A stretch of DNA of 14,543 bases from Isotricha intestinalis (Eukaryota > Ciliophora > Litostomatea > Vestibuliferida > Isotrichidae). Positions 6,980-14,543 of the stretch are shown piece after piece. The stretch spans positions 1 to 14,543 of the forward strand of contig JAJJLU010004346.1 of the NCBI GenBank assembly GCA_023807065.1, written 5' to 3'. How positions within the stretch are numbered: the stretch's first letter is position 1; each line of letters opens with the position of its first letter. The position numbers and the translations under genes were made by a program. The notes under the pieces were generated by a model. It worked only from the letters and a program-made list of their open reading frames with translations. It ran no database searches and was not told the DNA's origin.

Positions 6980-8302
6980 ATGGAAAGAAAAATTCAAAGC
7001 AATAAAAAAAATTCACTTATTAAAATGGCAAACAATGATCATGAGATTAATTATAATCAAAAAGATAAATATATGTATATTTCTTCAGGAAATAATTTCA
7101 AAAATTCTCAAAATAAGAATTTAGATTTTAGAATACAAAAGAAAAATACTATGAAAAATAATGAAAAAAATATACCTAATGAAGAAATATATAAATATAT
7201 TATTGGAAATAATAAATCTCATTTACAAAGAGGACAAGGTTTTAATGATATTCCTTATGTTAATTCAAATTTGAATTATCCTCCCAATTATATGAATGTT
7301 CCTCAATATTTAGGGAATAAAAATTTAAATTATAATTATAAAAAAGCTTCTAGTTTTAACTCTAATAAAATTTATAATAATAATCATTTTGATGATTTCA
7401 CAAATTTAAATTTAAAGAAGTATAATTATATCAATGATAATGAAGAAAAAAGAAAAAATAATTATTATAATAATAAAGATAATAATAATTATTATATAAA
7501 TATAGATAATGATTTTGAGAATTTCAAATATGAGAATGTAAGAAAGAGTAATAATAAAAAAAGAAAAGATTACAATAATTATGAACATGAATATCATAAA
7601 AGAGAAAACAATATAAATAATATAGAAAGACATAATATTATAGAAAATAATATTTTAAATCCTCAAAGACAAAATAATAATATATATCAAAGATCATCAT
7701 CTCATCAAATAATGAATAATACAAACGATAATTTTTTTGGTAATTTTTTCCGTGATTGTGGAGTTGAATTCGAACCTTTTTCACAATCAAAAATATCATA
7801 TAATCAAAATTATATGAATAACAATAATAATAATAATTTTAATAGTATAATTAACAGAAATCAAAGAAATGATTTTGAATTATCAATTGATCCTTTCTTT
7901 GATGATTTTAACTTCTTTTATATTGGAAATCCTTTTTCAAGAAGACATTTCAATGATAATTTTTCTTCTAATTTTCGTTCACATAATTTATTTGAACATA
8001 TTATAGAAATGCTTCAAAGAAATTTGGAATTAGCAGAAAAAAAGAAACATCCTTCAACAAGTAAAAATGCTTTAAAAAAATTAAAGAAATTTCCAATGTC
8101 AAAAAAATTTTGTAAAACAAATGATAAAGGACAATTAGAATTTCCAAATTGTTGTATTTGTCTTAGTGAAATTAATTCAGGTGAAAATACAGTTTTATTA
8201 CCTTGTGGACATTTATTTCATAAAGATTGTTGTTTTACTTGGTTAAATAAAAATAATACTTGTCCTATTTGTAGATTTGAATTACCTCCTGAAGAAGAAT
8301 AA
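6980..8302 (+). CDS. Asn-rich protein with C-terminal RING-H2 finger (putative E3 ubiquitin ligase)
   Basis: A 440-codon gene counted from the first ATG (MERKIQSNKK). Residues 1 to about 340 are low-complexity, rich in Asn, Lys and Tyr with poly-Asn runs, and probably disordered. The last 50 residues are a complete RING-H2 finger: C391-x2-C394, C409-G-H411, H414-K-D-C417 and C428-P-I-C431, with W/L spacing like the RNF126/RNF115 type (LLPCGHLFHKDC, TWLNKNNTCPIC). The protein ends seven residues later in an acidic tail. Inferred role: an E3 ligase in which the Asn-rich part handles substrates or assembly; substrate unknown. No membrane segment is present if the ATG start is right; an upstream in-frame TTG start would add a hydrophobic leader but is not favoured. 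Codon use (CAA, AAT, TTA) matches its neighbours. Confidence 0.85.
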   Translation: MERKIQSNKKNSLIKMANNDHEINYNQKDKYMYISSGNNFKNSQNKNLDFRIQKKNTMKNNEKNIPNEEIYKYIIGNNKSHLQRGQGFNDIPYVNSNLNYPPNYMNVPQYLGNKNLNYNYKKASSFNSNKIYNNNHFDDFTNLNLKKYNYINDNEEKRKNNYYNNKDNNNYYINIDNDFENFKYENVRKSNNKKRKDYNNYEHEYHKRENNINNIERHNIIENNILNPQRQNNNIYQRSSSHQIMNNTNDNFFGNFFRDCGVEFEPFSQSKISYNQNYMNNNNNNNFNSIINRNQRNDFELSIDPFFDDFNFFYIGNPFSRRHFNDNFSSNFRSHNLFEHIIEMLQRNLELAEKKKHPSTSKNALKKLKKFPMSKKFCKTNDKGQLEFPNCCICLSEINSGENTVLLPCGHLFHKDCCFTWLNKNNTCPICRFELPPEEE

Positions 8303-8627
8303 TTAATTTATTATTTAATTTTTTTCGCTTTATTTTTCTCATAAAAATTAATTTATTAATAATGAATATTATTTTACATATTTAAAACTATAATATAGAA
8401 TAAAATTTAATTATTATTTTCCTTTTTATCTTTCCTTAATTTTCTTTTTTTTATAAAAAAACAAAAAAACTAAGAAAACAAGAAAAAAAAAGAATCTAAT
8501 GAAGGAAATAATATTTTCACACTTTTAATATATTTATTGATTTGAGGGAAGAGATAAAAATAAATAATTCATTTAAATAACATAATTTTATTTAAATTAT
8601 TTTTTTTGATATATGTTATTTTAAAAA
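8303..8627 (+). other. A/T-rich spacer with 3' flank of the RING gene and promoter of the TTLL fusion
   Basis: This 325-bp stretch has no readable frame. It includes T-rich sequence just after the RING stop, which is a plausible 3' UTR, then purine-rich sequence near 8455-8500 and A/T sequence before the ATG at 8628. No specific element can be named. Confidence 0.45.
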
Positions 8628-11003
8628 ATGAAATTATTTTCTTTAATTTTCATTTTTTTAAACTTTGTCAAAATTTTTACAGCCAAACAAAAGAGAATAA
8701 CCAATGGTTTACATGAATTTGATATATTTTTAGACACAGAAACATTAAATCAAGATAAAAATATTTCCTCAAGATTTCGATATAGAATAAAAAAAATATT
8801 AAATAACACAGTAGATATTTTATCAACAATGCTATTAAGTAATAATTCAAAAAAAATAACATATAAATCTAATATATCAAAAGCATGTGAACAAAATATT
8901 CCATATTATGATGAAACTATTCATAAAGGAATAAACACAGATTTAGTTTTATATGTACTTTTTGATAAAAAACAAAGACCTTTTATTACTCAAGGAATTT
9001 GTGTTACTTTTACTAAAAATTCAAGACCTTCTTTTGGTTATATTAAATTTAGTAAACATTTGAATTTTTCAAAATATAATAATGATCAAATTACTACAAT
9101 TGTTTTACATCATTTAACTCATCTTTTAGGTTTTACTAAAAAAAAAATGAAAAAATTTACAAATAAACCTGAATTAAATACTACAATTGATTTTGATGAA
9201 GATGATGAAGAAATTACTTTTGATGGAAGTATTTTATTGAATGAATTATTTTTAAAAAGAAAAAGAAGTTATATTAATGTTAAAACTAAAAAAAATGATT
9301 TTCATTGGGATGATGATATTCCATTTCCGGATTATATGAAACAAAATGAAAAAAATTATTTGATTAGTCCATATACATTATCTTTATTAGATAAGTTTAA
9401 ATTTTATGTAGTTCAATTACCTTATTTAAGATATGATACAAAAACAAATTCATATGATATTCGTTCATATTTAATATTTGAAAATACATTAATTGAAGTT
9501 GGACAATGTTATGGAGATAATTTTATATTATTTATTAAAAATGGAAATAAATGTTTAAATTCAAATAGAAAACATGAAACCGAAGTTACTTTATTAAAAT
9601 ATCCAGAATTAAATAATATAACAAATCAAACATTATTAGTAATATCTCCTTCTGAAAAATGTATAAATCCTCAAAAAACTGTTTATTTTAAATATCTTCC
9701 TATTGTTAATATTACTCAAAAACCAAAAAATCCAATATCAACAATGATTCTTTCATTAAAAGAATATATGATAGTTTCATTAGAAAATTTTGGTTCTGGA
9801 AATGGTTCTCCTGGATGTTTAAGAAGAAATATGTTAAATACAAATTTAACTAAAATTAAATTTTTAAAAGAATCTAATTCTCTTTGGTATAATTCTGGTA
9901 CAATGAAACCTCCTTTTATTTCACAATATAGTAAATACAATCATTTTTTAAAGCATAGTCAAATAACAAGAAAAGATTATTTGTATTTAAATTATTATAA
10001 TATGAGTCAAAAATTTCCTGAAGATTTCACTTATATGTCAGAAACATATAATTTACCAAAAGATTTAAATATTATCAAAGAAAAATTTATAGATTATCAA
10101 CCAACAGAAGATAATTTATGGTTAATAAAACCAAAGGGTTCAGCAAGAGGAGAAGGAATAGAATTTTTAAAGAATTATTCTCATATTCCAAATAGTGCAA
10201 TTTTAACAAAATATATTTCTAATCCACATTTATTAGAAGGAAAGAAATATGATTGTAGAATATATTTATTAGTTACTAGTCACAGACCCTTAAAAATATA
10301 TATTTATAGTGAAGGATTAGCAAGAAGGGCAACTGAAACTTTTAATTTAGATATTAATAATTTAGATAATTTCTTTATTCATCTAACCAATGTTGCTGTT
10401 AATAAAAAAAATAGAAAATTTATTGAAGGTGATGAAAATTCTGATCAAAGAAGTATATGGTCATTAACAATGTTAAGAAATCAATTAGAAAAAGAAGGAA
10501 GAAATTTCGATGAAATATTTAAAAAAATACAAGATATAGGAATTAAAGCAATTATATCAATGACACACACTGAATTAGAAGAAGAGGATAAAAAGAAAAA
10601 TTATAATATAAATAGTCAAAATTTATTTGAATTATATGGTATGGATATATTAATAGATCAAAATATGAAACCTTGGTTATTAGAAATTAATTTAAGTCCA
10701 AGTTTAGCATCAATTGGTAAATATGAAGAAAGATTAAAATTACAATTATTTGCAGATATGTATAATATTATTGGTTTAAAACCTTATTCTCATTATGATT
10801 ATGAACCTTATGAATATGGTCCTGAATATAAAAATAAAATCGATGAATCTATTAATGAAAGTATTTGTGAATTTGGAAGACCTTTAGGAGGATTTATTAG
10901 AGTTTTTCCAAGAAGAGATAATTATAAATATTATAAGCAATTCTTTTCTGATCCTGGGGATGAAAATTTAGAATTATGGAAACAAATAGAAAAAATAGAA
11001 TGA
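8628..11003 (+). CDS. Signal peptide + leishmanolysin-like (M8, catalytic Glu lost) + TTLL amino-acid ligase fusion
   Basis: A 791-codon uninterrupted gene ending in TGA; an in-frame TAA just before the ATG fixes the start. Residues 1-19 (MKLFSLIFIFLNFVKIFTA) look like a cleavable signal peptide. Residues about 60-260 match the leishmanolysin/GP63 fold: TDLVLYVLF, GYIKFSKHL, then HHLTHLLGF at 161-169 in place of HExxHxxGF, a downstream FHWDDD with H226 as third zinc ligand, DYMKQN as Met-turn and a SPYTLSLLDKFKFY end. H161, H165 and H226 are kept but the catalytic Glu is His162. Residues about 405-750 are a TTLL ATP-grasp ligase: YNHFLKHSQITRKD, K501-PKGSARGEGI, YDCRIYLLVTS (D542, R544), HLTNVAVNKK from 585, and LYGMDI...WLLEINLSPSL giving D673, E686 and N688 as metal/ATP ligands. 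TTLLs add Glu, Gly or Tyr to tubulin or other proteins; the acceptor here is unknown. Several N-x-S/T sites fit secretion. Confidence 0.88.
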   Translation: MKLFSLIFIFLNFVKIFTAKQKRITNGLHEFDIFLDTETLNQDKNISSRFRYRIKKILNNTVDILSTMLLSNNSKKITYKSNISKACEQNIPYYDETIHKGINTDLVLYVLFDKKQRPFITQGICVTFTKNSRPSFGYIKFSKHLNFSKYNNDQITTIVLHHLTHLLGFTKKKMKKFTNKPELNTTIDFDEDDEEITFDGSILLNELFLKRKRSYINVKTKKNDFHWDDDIPFPDYMKQNEKNYLISPYTLSLLDKFKFYVVQLPYLRYDTKTNSYDIRSYLIFENTLIEVGQCYGDNFILFIKNGNKCLNSNRKHETEVTLLKYPELNNITNQTLLVISPSEKCINPQKTVYFKYLPIVNITQKPKNPISTMILSLKEYMIVSLENFGSGNGSPGCLRRNMLNTNLTKIKFLKESNSLWYNSGTMKPPFISQYSKYNHFLKHSQITRKDYLYLNYYNMSQKFPEDFTYMSETYNLPKDLNIIKEKFIDYQPTEDNLWLIKPKGSARGEGIEFLKNYSHIPNSAILTKYISNPHLLEGKKYDCRIYLLVTSHRPLKIYIYSEGLARRATETFNLDINNLDNFFIHLTNVAVNKKNRKFIEGDENSDQRSIWSLTMLRNQLEKEGRNFDEIFKKIQDIGIKAIISMTHTELEEEDKKKNYNINSQNLFELYGMDILIDQNMKPWLLEINLSPSLASIGKYEERLKLQLFADMYNIIGLKPYSHYDYEPYEYGPEYKNKIDESINESICEFGRPLGGFIRVFPRRDNYKYYKQFFSDPGDENLELWKQIEKIE

Positions 11004-11362
11004 ATAAATTATTTTTATTGTATATAAGAAATATAATCTAATTTAAATAGATTGATATTAATTTATGAAAAATAAAGTTTTTAATAAAAAACAAAAGAAT
11101 CAAGAATATTGATTTTATTTTCAAATGAATTCCTTTAAGAAAATTTCCTAATTAATTTTTTATTTTTGGAAAAAATATAATAAAGAAATAATTTTTCTTA
11201 TTACAATAAAGAAAGAATGACTATCAAAATATTTTCTAAAAAGTTAAATAATATTTATATTGTTTTATCTAATTTTATTTCACAATTAATTTTTAAATAT
11301 CAATTAAAATTTTCTAAATCTTTTTCAAATTTTATTTAATATTTATGTTGAATAAATTCATT
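11004..11362. other. Convergent A/T-rich spacer
   Basis: This 359-bp region separates the convergent 3' ends of the TTLL fusion (+) and the B-box gene (-). It contains only A/T-rich sequence, consistent with two 3' UTRs or terminator regions. No reading frame, hairpin of note or RNA gene was seen. Confidence 0.5.
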
Positions 11363-13182
11363 TTATTCTTCTTTAAGTATAATTAATTCATTCTCTGAAA
11401 AACAAAAATAAAAATTATTAAATTTTTCAAAAAAGCAATACTGACATTTGCTATTTGTATTTAATTCTTGATTTTTTTCCTTTTTCAATTGTAATCCATT
11501 ATTTAAAACTTTTAAGCACAAATAGTTTAATGAATGATAATAATTTTTTAAACCAGAATTATAAATAATTGTAAATATTTTTTTATTGTTTGGAAAAAAC
11601 GCAAATTAGTGTGATCAATATCTAAATTAATTGTTTTAGCTAAATTAAAATTCTTTTTATTTAGTAAGTAAATGATATCTAAATTATTTATCAAATAAAA
11701 TTGTTCATTAATATAAAAAATATAACTTTTTTTATCAAAATAAATGTTAGAATTAGAAAATGTTTGAATAAAAATAAATTTTTTTTTTTCATTTTTCTTA
11801 TAAAAATCTAATGATTCATTATTAAAAGCAACCATTAAATCTTTACCTAAAAAAGTTAATTTTATATATTTATTCTCAGATGAAAATTCCTCAATTGAGT
11901 CAGTATATGGATATTTTAAGCAATAATAATAATTAATATTAAATAAATCAATATAATATATATCAGAGCAATTTGTTTCTATAATTTGAGAAGGACTTTT
12001 CAATGAATTTTCAATGATATAATCATTATTATTTAAAATATTAAAAACTATTATAAAATTGTAGGATATTCCAAAAAATTTATTATTTTCAATCTTCCCA
12101 ATCTTTATAATTTTTTTATTAAATTCCTTGATCTTAAATATTTGTGTAAAATTATTTTTATCATATATATAAATTGTTGAGTAGTTTGAAAATGCTATAC
12201 AACTTTCATTTATTTCACAAAAATCACTTATCCCAAAATTTTTAATAGTTTTAACAATTTTTAGATTAATATTTGTTTTTTCATCAACTTCTTCTATAAA
12301 TACTTCATTAGAGTCATTATTAAAAGTTTTATTTTCCTCAAAAAAATTAAAACTTTTTTCCACTTTTTCTAATAAACTCTCATAGGAATTAAAATTTAAA
12401 TAAGGAACTTTAAAATTAATTTCATTTTTTAAATTAGAAATAATTTGATAATTTAAATTAATTTCTTTTAATTTTTCTTGATAATTTTGAAAAACAACTT
12501 CAATAAATTTTAATTTAATATCTAAATATTTATTAAATTCCCCCATTAATTTTTTTAATGATTCCTCTTTTTCTTTTAATTCATTAATTATCTTATTAAT
12601 ATTTTCTTCAATTTTATTCCTTATTTCATAAGAATTATCTATATTTTTTTTAAAAAATCTAATTGATTTTTTGGAATCAAAATATTTGAAAGTAAAATTA
12701 TTGAATGATTTTGATGATTTTCACTTTGACAAAACATACAAATATTTTCTTTACAATTATCACAATAACCAAAATATTGAGATAAATGGATTTGACAAGA
12801 ACAATCAAATTTATCAATTTTAATAACTTCATCATTTAAATTGTGATTATCAGCACAATTTTTACATAACTTTTTATTTGAACAATTTTTACAAATATAT
12901 ATTTCTTTTGAATTTATATTAGATGATTCTGGAGCATAATTTGAAATTTTTTAATTTTTCTATATTTTCAAAAAAAATATCAATTGAAACATTTGTTTCT
13001 TTTTTTTCTTTAGGACAATAAATTTTAATTTGATTTTTATTTAAATTACATGAAATCATAGGAATTGTCCCACATTTTTCATATCTAATTATTGGTATTG
13101 TCTCTAAATTTAAATTTGAATTTGGAGGAGCTTGTTTATCATTTGATATACCCTCATTACTACCACTAATTGTATCCTTCAT
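11363..13182 (-). CDS. TRIM-like protein: Cys-rich N-terminus, B-box zinc fingers, coiled coil, probable beta-propeller (three one-base frameshifts)
   Basis: The reading starts with ATG at 13182 and ends with TAA at 11363-11365, about 606 residues if three single-base indels are bridged. Order: a Cys-containing N-terminal segment (IIRYEKCGTIPMISCN); a B-box1-like cluster C97-x2-C100-x5-C106-x2-C109-x3-H113; a textbook type-2 B-box C129-x2-H132-x7-C140-x2-C143-x4-C148-x2-C151-x4-H156-x2-H159; a Lys/Glu-rich coiled coil (about 170-280); then repeated beta-strand-like units to the end (FCEINESCIAFSN, YSTIYIYDKNNF, LMVAFNNESLDFYKK), resembling a WD/NHL-type propeller. This is TRIM architecture without an obvious RING, so ligase activity is uncertain and a scaffold or adaptor role is equally likely. 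Frame breaks: one extra base in the T6 run at 12947-12952, one missing in the T8 run at 12644-12651, one missing in the A6 run at 11594-11599. There are no other internal stops, so sequencing error or very recent inactivation is likely. Confidence 0.75.
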
Positions 13183-13984
13183 TTATATATCAGATAAATA
13201 ATTTTTTTTCTATTAAATCTTTTTAAAGATATAAACATTCTTTCAGAAAAATTTATGACATTTATTTTTTGATTTCTAATTTATTTAAAATAAAAAAGAA
13301 TAATTATTAAAAAAATTGATTAATTGTTTAAAAAAAGAATCAAAAATAAAAAAACAATAAACTATATAATTATTAATTATACAATCAAAATACACAAAAA
13401 GAAAATATTTAAAAATTATTGAATTCACTTTTAACTTTTAAATTATATATTTTCATTTATTATCTAAGAATGGCATAAATTTAGTTACTATTTTATATTT
13501 TTTTAATTAAAACATTATTTATATAATTTAAAATATAAATTTATCATATGAAAGTTATTTAAAGATAATTTTGATTTATTCAAAATCATTTTCTTCAATT
13601 TTTATAATCAGATATATTATTTCATTCTTTTTATTTAATAAATTTATTGTTTATTAAATTAATAAACTTTTGATTTAAGATTTTTTAAAATAGTCTTTTC
13701 AACAATTCAAATTTTTAAATAATCCATAAATATCTATTTACTTAGATTATGTTTATATAATAATAATAAAATAATATTTAAGATTGAAAATTTGGAAATA
13801 ACATTTTTATTTAAATAACAAACTATATATATATATGAAATTCTCTAAAGGACTAAACTTTCTTTAGAAAAACTAATTTTTTTAGTCTTTTGGTTTTTTA
13901 AAGATAAAATTTTAATTTTCCAAAAAAAACTTGAATTAAACGATCTACAATTGAAATAACATTTTGAATTTTAAGATAATATCT
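13183..13984. other. Long A/T-rich spacer upstream of the B-box gene
   Basis: About 800 bp with stops in all frames. The part near 13183 should contain the B-box gene promoter. There is a short (AT)n tract at about 13826-13836 and a small perfect inverted repeat, tctaaag at 13844-13850 and ctttaga at 13862-13868. From about 13905 a weak coding-like string appears (KDKILIFQKKLELNDLQLK) that may belong to the relic on the right. Confidence 0.45.
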
Positions 13985-14230
13985 AATAATTAATTTCAAC
14001 AAGAATTACTCAATTGAAAGATTTTATATTTTTGAAGATTTCATTAGTCAATTCTTCTTTAGTAAAAATAAATATGAAGAAGTTTTAATTCAATTGACTA
14101 TATGATACATTCTCAATTATTAAAAAACTATCCTTTTTCATCATTTAATAAATATTTTTTAGATAAAACATTCAATTTTTTTTATAACTTTATTTATAAA
14201 TTAAAATATTATTTAATGAATATTTTCTAC
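13985..14230 (+). pseudogene. Short decayed + strand coding relic
   Basis: One frame reads INFNKNYSIERFYIFEDFIS and on through QFFFSKNKYEEVLIQLTI, then TGA, then YILNY, TAA, KTILFHHLINIF and TAG; shifting frame there continues as LDKTFNFFYNFIYKLKYYLM. The residue pattern is helical and protein-like, and the TAA and TAG sit where Gln could stand. It is broken by at least one frameshift and has no defined start, so it is treated as a gene remnant of unknown family. Confidence 0.35.
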
Positions 14231-14473
14231 CCTTTTTACTAAAATATATTTAAACACCAAAAATAATAAAAGGATTATCCCAATAACACTAATCTTTTTC
14301 TTTCAAAATCAACAAAGATAAATTAATTGTATTAAAAAATAATTGTTATCTTTCCATCTTAATGCCTAATATATATTAATAATTTTAAATAATTAAAAAA
14401 GAAATTTAAATTTATATTAAAAATATAAAATAATAAATTTTTTTACTCAAATATATGTTAGAAATCATTCTTA
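14231..14473. other. A/T-rich spacer near the right edge
   Basis: No reading frame or repeat was recognised. It probably contains the 3' flank of the minus-strand gene that enters from the right. Confidence 0.4.
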
Positions 14474-14542
14474 TTATATTTTTTCATTTTCAATTTCTAA
14501 ATTTGAATTATTTTTTGATGAAATAATACTATCATTTATCTC
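14474..14542 (-). CDS. Possible C-terminal end of a minus-strand gene cut by the window edge (partial)
   Basis: Read from the right edge, 22 codons (EINDSIISSKNNSNLEIENE, then KI) run into TAA at 14474-14476. The acidic, Ser/Asn-rich composition fits a disordered protein tail and the frame is open to the edge. The length is too short to prove coding, and no family can be named. Confidence 0.3.
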   Translation of the reverse strand, partial: EINDSIISSKNNSNLEIENEKI

Positions 14543-14543
14543 A

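Noticed and set aside
7412..7633. Minus-strand Ile-rich open frame inside the Asn-rich RING gene
   Set aside because: Antisense of AAT/ATA-rich codons, a typical shadow.
8303..8364. Readthrough extension of the RING-H2 gene past TAA if UAA meant Gln
   Set aside because: The finger is complete, the acidic tail ends naturally, and the sequence after TAA is T-rich like a 3' UTR. This supports the standard code for live genes.
8677..9940. Two short minus-strand frames (8677-8862 and 9716-9940) opposite the TTLL fusion gene
   Set aside because: They lie wholly within a well-supported gene and have no recognisable motif.
14046..14099. Inverted repeat agtcaatt / aattgact around the relic at the right
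   Set aside because: Only 8-base arms in A/T-rich DNA with a 38-base gap; likely chance.

Overview
The window is very A+T-rich eukaryotic protist DNA. Genes are compact and apparently intron-free, and they sit between long stretches of almost pure A/T. The organism looks flagellated or ciliated, because it carries a tubulin tyrosine ligase-like (TTLL) gene. It also encodes RING-H2 and B-box proteins, a membrane-anchored PI-PLC X-domain protein and a leishmanolysin (GP63)-type domain. Intact genes read in the standard code: Gln is CAA and most genes end in TAA, while the TTLL gene ends in TGA. There is no sign of bacterial operons, rRNA, tRNA or CRISPR. The species cannot be named from the sequence; an intron-poor flagellate or anaerobic protist lineage is only a guess.

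Layout, left to right: the tail of a + strand gene cut by the left edge (1-54); an eroded + strand coding relic (about 590-1026); a minus-strand coiled-coil/RING-H2 gene (1216-1962), divergent across only 84 bp from an unidentified 175-codon Tyr/Pro-rich gene (2047-2574); a long, badly broken + strand relic (about 2665-3930); a minus-strand PI-PLC-like gene (4233-5189); and three tandem + strand genes. The tandem genes are a charged protein with an EIK repeat (5872-6891), an Asn-rich RING-H2 protein (6980-8302) and a 791-codon leishmanolysin-like/TTLL fusion (8628-11003). Convergent to these is a TRIM-like minus-strand gene with B-box, coiled coil and probable beta-propeller (11363-13182), interrupted by three one-base homopolymer indels. 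The right end holds mostly A/T spacer, another short + strand relic (about 13985-14230) and the possible tail of a minus-strand gene cut by the edge.

Two things stand out. First, the 791-codon gene joins a signal peptide, a leishmanolysin-like domain whose HExxH motif reads HHLTH (zinc-binding histidines kept, catalytic Glu gone) and a complete-looking TTLL amino-acid ligase domain. That would put an amino-acid ligase in the secretory pathway. Second, the spacers contain coding-like relics in which most in-frame stops are TAA/TAG where Gln would be natural. This fits C-to-T decay of CAA/CAG codons in dead genes. Three of the live genes (two RING-H2, one B-box) point to ubiquitin-type regulation, but nothing here shows that the neighbours work in one pathway.
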